A stretch of DNA of 10,134 nt from positions 1 to 10,134 of the forward strand of contig JANYBI010000744.1 in NCBI GenBank assembly GCA_025360875.1, written 5' to 3'. How positions within the stretch are numbered: the first letter of the stretch is position 1; each line of letters begins with the position of its first letter. The notes beneath the pieces were generated by a model. That model saw only the letters and a program-made list of their open reading frames with translations. It searched no databases and was not told the DNA's origin. Below, piece by piece: positions 7,084 through 10,134 of the stretch. The position numbers and the translations under genes were made by a program. This DNA comes from Lentisphaerota bacterium (GTDB lineage: Bacteria; Verrucomicrobiota; Lentisphaeria; Victivallales; GWF2-50-93).

Positions 7084-7530
7084 ATGTCTCAATCCCTGTC
7101 GAATATCGTATGCCATATAGTCTTTTCAACAAAGAATAGAATTGACCTAATCCAGCCGGAATTTGAGGATGAGCTGTACTCGTATATCTGTGGTATTGTC
7201 AGGGGCCAGAAAGGCGAAATCCTGGAAATAGGCGGAACCACTAATCACGTCCATATATTGGCACTGTTCCATCCTTCTGTTTCCATCTCGGATATGATGC
7301 GTTACATAAAGGGTGGTTCGTCAAAGTGGGTTCATGAGAAAGGCGTTCCGGTTTTCCAATGGCAGCGGGGATATGGTATTTTTTCAGTAAGCGAGTCTCT
7401 TTCACAGCGGGTCGCGGAATACATTCGGAACCAGAAGCAACATCATGTGAAATTTACGTATGAAAAAGAGTTGCTGCTTCTTCTGGAAAAGCATAAGGTC
7501 AAATATGATGAGAAATATATATGGGATTGA
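7084..7530 (+). CDS. REP-associated tyrosine transposase (RAYT, IS200/IS605-like)
   Basis: This HUH-superfamily Y1 transposase would nick and join single-stranded DNA at hairpin-bearing repeats through a covalent 5'-phosphotyrosine. From the ATG at 7084 the protein has 148 residues. Key segments are HIVFSTKNR (11-19), the metal-binding HUH pair H55-V-H57 in TTNHVHIL, the WQRGYGIFSVS segment (93-103) and AEYIRNQKQHH (111-121), whose Y113 is the likely nucleophile. The C-terminus ends in a typical YDEKYIWD. I chose 7084 because AAGAAGG at 7071-7077 then has a six-base spacing; the ATG at 7078 touches that site and would add two residues. The gene is full length with no frameshift. Its nearest neighbours are hairpin repeats on both sides, which are its probable substrates. 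No TnpB-like nuclease or guide RNA gene is present. Confidence 0.93.
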   Translation: MSQSLSNIVCHIVFSTKNRIDLIQPEFEDELYSYICGIVRGQKGEILEIGGTTNHVHILALFHPSVSISDMMRYIKGGSSKWVHEKGVPVFQWQRGYGIFSVSESLSQRVAEYIRNQKQHHVKFTYEKELLLLLEKHKVKYDEKYIWD

Positions 7531-7620
7531 TTCCGTCCCTACAGGGCGTAATTGATTTCCTATGATTTACACCTAGGGTTGAAACCCTAGGCTTTTTTAT
7601 TATTGAATCCTTTCAGGATT
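7529..7620 (+). repeat. Three-hairpin repeat, copy B
   Basis: The copy begins within the transposase stop codon. Its hairpins are CGTCC/GGGCG (7534-7538 with 7544-7548, including one T-G wobble), CCTAGGGT/ACCCTAGG with a TGAA loop (7572-7591), and AATCC/GGATT (7606-7610 with 7616-7620). It is the right-hand partner of inverted copy C. Confidence 0.9.
7572..7598 (+). terminator. Terminator-like hairpin of repeat copy B
   Basis: An 8-base-pair stem with loop TGAA is followed by C and six T, 42 bases after the transposase stop. It has the form of a rho-independent terminator and would end transposase transcription before the URO-D gene. Confidence 0.55.
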
Positions 7621-7710
7621 GATTGCAACAAATACCTGAATGGCGGTCACAGGATAGATTTTCAAATTAAACAAAATAAATAATTCAAATAATCAAGAAG
7701 AAGCATTTCA

Positions 7711-8862
7711 ATGGACAATAACTTTGATATTAAAAGGCTTAAGGAATATTTGAATTTCGATTATGGGCATATCCAGAGGAGCCGTGAACGCCAATGCCGC
7801 GCCTGGCGCGGGGAAAAGCTGGATGTTCCGCTCTTGTTCATAGGCGATAAGCTCAGTCCGGAACAGGAGAGGATTACGGAATATGATCTCCAGCAGATAT
7901 TTACGGACAAGACCAAGATGCTCTGCCGTGAGGCCAGAGGCGCATGTGCGACGGGAAACGGCCGCAGCGACAGCGTCCCTTCCATCAGGGCGAACCTGGG
8001 CACAGGCATTATGCTCGCATGTCTCGGACTCGAACAGGAGACTTTTCCCGACAAGATGCCATGGCTCCACGAGCGCCTTACAAAGGCCCAGATCTCGAAA
8101 CTTACTCCGGATGATATCAAACAGCGCGGCAGTTTTGCGCGAGGGATGGAGATGATGCGATACTTCAAGGAGACCATTGGCGATTCTCTCCCGATATTTG
8201 CCATGGACACGCAGGGCCCCTTCGACCTTGCGCATCTCATGATGGGAGATGATATTTTCCTTGAGCTCTACGACGACCCGCCTTTCATACACCATCTTAT
8301 GGGCATATGCCTGGAAATCGGTATCAGGACGCACCGTTGGATGAAGGATGCGATAGGTGAACCGATGACAGCGCACCATCACAGCAACTCAATTTATTCC
8401 GACAGTTTCGGAATAAGAATCTGCGAAGACACAACCGCACTTCTCGGAAATGAGCAGATCCGTGAATTCGCCATTCCGTATTCCAAAAGGCTTGCACGCG
8501 AGTTCGGCAATGCCTGGGTCCATTACTGCGGATATAACGAATTCCTTACGGATGCCATTCTCGAACAGCCCGAATTCAAGGCGTTGAACTTCGGGCACAT
8601 CCCGGGACACGAGCACGAGATTGATTTCTTCGCCAACATGGAAAAGTTTGCGAAAGCGCAGAAGATCAATTTCAATGGCTGGCCTAAGTTCCCCGACGAA
8701 TCCGCTGAAAACTACATCATGCGCATGCATAAATACGCAGCGCAGGGAGTCCTTGTGCCCTGGATGGGTATTTCGGATGATCTTTCGAAAGCGGGATTCA
8801 AGACTGCGGCGGATGTCATGGCCTATTGGAAGGTTCTCAGCGCAAAAAGCCAGGCGGCGTGA
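7711..8862 (+). CDS. Uroporphyrinogen-decarboxylase-family protein (methyltransferase-like, not HemE)
   Basis: The 383-residue protein belongs to the URO-D fold family, which includes HemE and the corrinoid-dependent methyltransferases MtaA/MtbA. Family features are the segment SIYSDSFGIRICEDTTALLG (227-246), with D231 aligned to the usual D-D/G region, then the strand and helix leading to WVHYCG (269-274). In the last, H271 and C273 form the H-x-C metal pair of the methyltransferase branch. The third Cys ligand known from MtaA-type enzymes is not seen: there is no Cys after C273. The Arg-rich N-terminal substrate motif of true HemE is also absent. Substrate and reaction are therefore unknown; many such paralogues are annotated only by family. 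No corrinoid protein lies nearby. The 180-base upstream gap is mostly the repeat B copy plus an AT-rich leader; AAGAAG at 7696-7701 may be its ribosome site. Confidence 0.8.
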   Translation: MDNNFDIKRLKEYLNFDYGHIQRSRERQCRAWRGEKLDVPLLFIGDKLSPEQERITEYDLQQIFTDKTKMLCREARGACATGNGRSDSVPSIRANLGTGIMLACLGLEQETFPDKMPWLHERLTKAQISKLTPDDIKQRGSFARGMEMMRYFKETIGDSLPIFAMDTQGPFDLAHLMMGDDIFLELYDDPPFIHHLMGICLEIGIRTHRWMKDAIGEPMTAHHHSNSIYSDSFGIRICEDTTALLGNEQIREFAIPYSKRLAREFGNAWVHYCGYNEFLTDAILEQPEFKALNFGHIPGHEHEIDFFANMEKFAKAQKINFNGWPKFPDESAENYIMRMHKYAAQGVLVPWMGISDDLSKAGFKTAADVMAYWKVLSAKSQAA

Positions 8863-8881
8863 GCCGATTTGTTTGTAGTCA

Positions 8882-8896
8882 ATCCCGCAAGGGATG
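8882..8896 (+). terminator. Small hairpin after the URO-D-family gene
   Basis: ATCCC and GGGAT pair around a GCAA tetraloop (8882-8895), 19 bases after the stop codon, and are followed by GTTTTATT. The stem is only five pairs, so this is a weak candidate for a terminator. It may belong with the folded element next to it. Confidence 0.35.
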
Positions 8897-8906
8897 TTTT
8901 ATTAAT

Positions 8907-8965
8907 AGATGTAGTGTTCGCTGTCCCAGCGAAGACTCTTGCCTGAGACAGGCAACTCTACATCT
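8907..8965. repeat. 59-base three-way-junction element
   Basis: Three perfect stems nest as a closed three-way junction. The outer stem is AGATGTAG (8907-8914) with CTACATCT (8958-8965). Arm one is TTCGCTG/CAGCGAA with a three-base loop (8917-8933). Arm two is TTGCCTG/CAGGCAA with a three-base loop (8939-8955). The two arms have the same length and differ only by paired swaps of C and G at positions 3-4. It is not a tRNA: there is no anticodon arm, T-loop or CCA. A REP-like mobile repeat or a transcribed structured element are both possible. Confidence 0.75.
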
Positions 8966-8989
8966 GGATACGAAAAATGAATTAAAAAT

Positions 8990-9122
8990 GTTGGAGTTCA
9001 CAGCTTTAGCGTGTCTATGTTATTAAGGAATTTTCTGTTGAATATTGTTAAAGTTGAATTTCTACTTGCTTATAAATTATCAATTCAAGCAGTAAGAGCA
9101 CGCTAAAGCTGTGAACTCCAAC
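8990..9122. repeat. 133-base element with perfect 24-base inverted ends (MITE-like)
   Basis: Bases 8990-9013 (starting GTTGGAGTTCAC) and 9099-9122 are exact reverse complements over 24 positions. The 85 bases between them are AT-rich and contain a further 7-base inverted pair, TTGAATT (9054-9060) with AATTCAA (9082-9088). There is no coding capacity. I find no convincing target-site duplication at its borders. It lies between two convergent genes, so it could be a miniature inverted-repeat element, a long bidirectional transcription-stopping hairpin, or both. Confidence 0.75.
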
Positions 9123-9158
9123 CAACCGACAACCGGTTACAGGCTGTTGAAGGCTGTT

Positions 9159-9980
9159 TCATCTCGCTTCCACTATCTGCGCTTCCGCGTATCCCAGCAC
9201 GCCGTCCGCCATGCTGATGTGGCCGATCTTCCGCCAGTCACGGTGGAGGATTTCGGTGCCATACGCATCCACGGCGACAGGATCAAAAGAAGCTATTAGA
9301 AGATTTGGGGCAGGATCACAGACCGGTCCCCATAGATGTGCTTCAGCCATTCCGACAGTTGCATCGATCAGGCTGAAGTCCGGTGTCCGATACCGGTTGA
9401 GGTCAAAAATAGCCTCCTGTATTTTTTCATGGAACGCTGATTTCTTCCAGCTTCCGGCATTGTAATGTTTCGGGGGTGCCGTCCCCATCATGTTCTTCAT
9501 CGTGAGCGTGACATCTGCAAGCGAATGCGCTTTGAGGACTGGCACGGAAATCAGAAAGCTGTCCATGACAATTTCAGGAAGATGCATTTCGGGCCAGCGT
9601 CTGCATTCCTTTTTGGAAAGGGTAATTGTTTTTTCGTAATTCAGATCAACGAGTTTGACTTTCTGGCTATACGCCATGTCCACATACTTGAGCTGCTTGA
9701 ACGGGGTAGGGGTCTCATAATCGATGGAACCGCATCCTTCTCCTACAATTATTTCAAGCGCAGGATTTTTGCTCCTGATATAGTCGATGATGCTGGATAC
9801 AAGTTCAACCGGCGTGGTGATCGGCGGCGGTGACGCTTCGACAAGATTCGGCTTTATGAGGATTTTTTTCTTCAGCTGGGCCAGCGCCTTATCCAGCCCG
9901 CATGCATCAAGCAGCTTCGGAACACTTGTATTCCATCCGGTGAAATTAATATTGTAAACTGATAGCTTTTTCCGTTCCAT
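9159..9980 (-). CDS. DUF362 domain protein
   Basis: The 273-residue cytoplasmic protein belongs to the DUF362 family, whose biochemical role is not established. Family segments in order are ILIKPNLV (40-47), VGEGCGS (79-85), ISVPVLKAH (144-152), KNMMGTAPPKHY (162-173), DATVGMAEAH (206-215) and FDPVAVDAYGTEIL (232-245). Some relatives carry a C-terminal 4Fe-4S ferredoxin domain; this one has none, and no Cys cluster, so it is the short form. No signal peptide is visible. The ATG at 9978-9980 is supported by GAGGA (9990-9994) nine bases upstream. It is convergent with the URO-D-family gene. DUF362 proteins occur near corrinoid and methyl-transfer genes in some genomes, which makes a shared pathway possible but unproven here. 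Confidence 0.85.
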   Translation of the reverse strand: MERKKLSVYNINFTGWNTSVPKLLDACGLDKALAQLKKKILIKPNLVEASPPPITTPVELVSSIIDYIRSKNPALEIIVGEGCGSIDYETPTPFKQLKYVDMAYSQKVKLVDLNYEKTITLSKKECRRWPEMHLPEIVMDSFLISVPVLKAHSLADVTLTMKNMMGTAPPKHYNAGSWKKSAFHEKIQEAIFDLNRYRTPDFSLIDATVGMAEAHLWGPVCDPAPNLLIASFDPVAVDAYGTEILHRDWRKIGHISMADGVLGYAEAQIVEAR

Positions 9981-10134
9981 TTAAACAGTTCCTCTTCGTT
10001 TGAATATAAATTACAGCTGAGCCGCTAATAGTCCAGAGGGAAGCAGCCGCGGGGTGTTGGAACTTAAATTTCCAATCAACTTGCAGAATAAGCAAGGCTC
10101 ATGGCGATATCAATTATCATGGCATATATTAAAG
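9981..10134. promoter_or_regulatory. Upstream region of the DUF362 gene with a 19-base inverted repeat
   Basis: TTGGAA (10057-10062) and TTCCAA (10070-10075) form a 6-7-6 inverted repeat, 77 bases upstream of the DUF362 start. It has the size of a regulator operator or a small hairpin. A minus-strand TATATT lies near 10004-10009, without a good -35 box. At the window edge a minus-strand frame is open from 10134 to a TGA at 10076-10078 (about 18 codons), and a plus-strand frame is open from an ATG at 10101. Either could be part of a neighbouring gene, but neither can be identified. Confidence 0.3.

Larger units (their letters stand above)
6991..7620 (+). mobile_element. RAYT transposase unit flanked by inverted three-hairpin repeats
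   Basis: An intact Y1 transposase gene lies between repeat copy C (minus orientation) and copy B (plus orientation). This is the arrangement known for RAYT/REP units, in which a transposase of IS200/IS605 relationship is flanked by REP-type hairpins in opposite orientation. Copy C abuts the ribosome site and copy B begins within the stop codon, so the unit is compact. No target-site duplication is expected for this enzyme class and none is seen. The exact outer limits are uncertain because the third hairpins differ. Confidence 0.75.

Noticed and set aside
6840..7620. A CRISPR array, because of the repeated palindromes
   Set aside because: There are only three copies, one inverted, with irregular spacing and a transposase gene between them, and there are no Cas genes.
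6991..7620. A TnpB/omega-RNA type IS605 element
   Set aside because: No TnpB-like nuclease gene is present and the transposase has the RAYT-like sequence; the unit is transposase-only.
7708..8382. A 224-codon open frame on the minus strand opposite the URO-D-family gene
   Set aside because: It mirrors the codon pattern of the real gene and has no family features; the plus-strand frame carries clear conserved motifs.
8907..8965. A tRNA or tRNA-like gene, because of the cloverleaf-like fold
   Set aside because: There are only two short arms with three-base loops, no anticodon or T-loop consensus and no acceptor CCA.

Overview
The window reads as bacterial chromosome of moderate GC content with compact, mostly intact genes. 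No rRNA, tRNA, CRISPR array or phage gene is visible. No single gene fixes the lineage. The mix of a uroporphyrinogen-decarboxylase-like (URO-D) protein that is not HemE, a DUF362 protein, secreted trypsin-fold paralogues and many small hairpin repeats with a RAYT transposase would suit an environmental or gut bacterium of the PVC group (Lentisphaerota-like). That placement is an inference, not a demonstration.

Left part (1-3140): after about 150 bases of unassigned edge sequence comes a minus-strand cardiolipin synthase. It diverges from an overlapping plus-strand pair, thiL (thiamine-monophosphate kinase) and tsaE (ATPase for the t6A tRNA modification). These are housekeeping functions.

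Middle (3141-6146): a minus-strand run contains thpR (2H phosphodiesterase / RNA 2',3'-cyclic phosphodiesterase family) and then two tandem paralogues with signal peptides, 6 bases apart. Both paralogues look like trypsin-fold proteins, but the catalytic Ser and His positions are replaced. They share a matching C-terminal module, so I read them as a secreted pseudoprotease pair of unknown role.

Right part (6147-10134): a HAD phosphatase (Gph type) is followed by a RAYT-type single-strand transposase. The transposase sits between inverted copies of a three-hairpin repeat, with a third copy upstream. Stem pairs covary among the copies, which supports selection on folded DNA or RNA. Next comes the URO-D-family protein, convergent with a DUF362 protein. 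The 296 bases between their stop codons hold a small terminator-like hairpin, a 59-base three-way-junction element and a 133-base element with perfect 24-base inverted ends.

The points most worth a second look are the three-hairpin repeat family with its transposase, the three-way-junction element, and the tandem secreted pseudoproteases.
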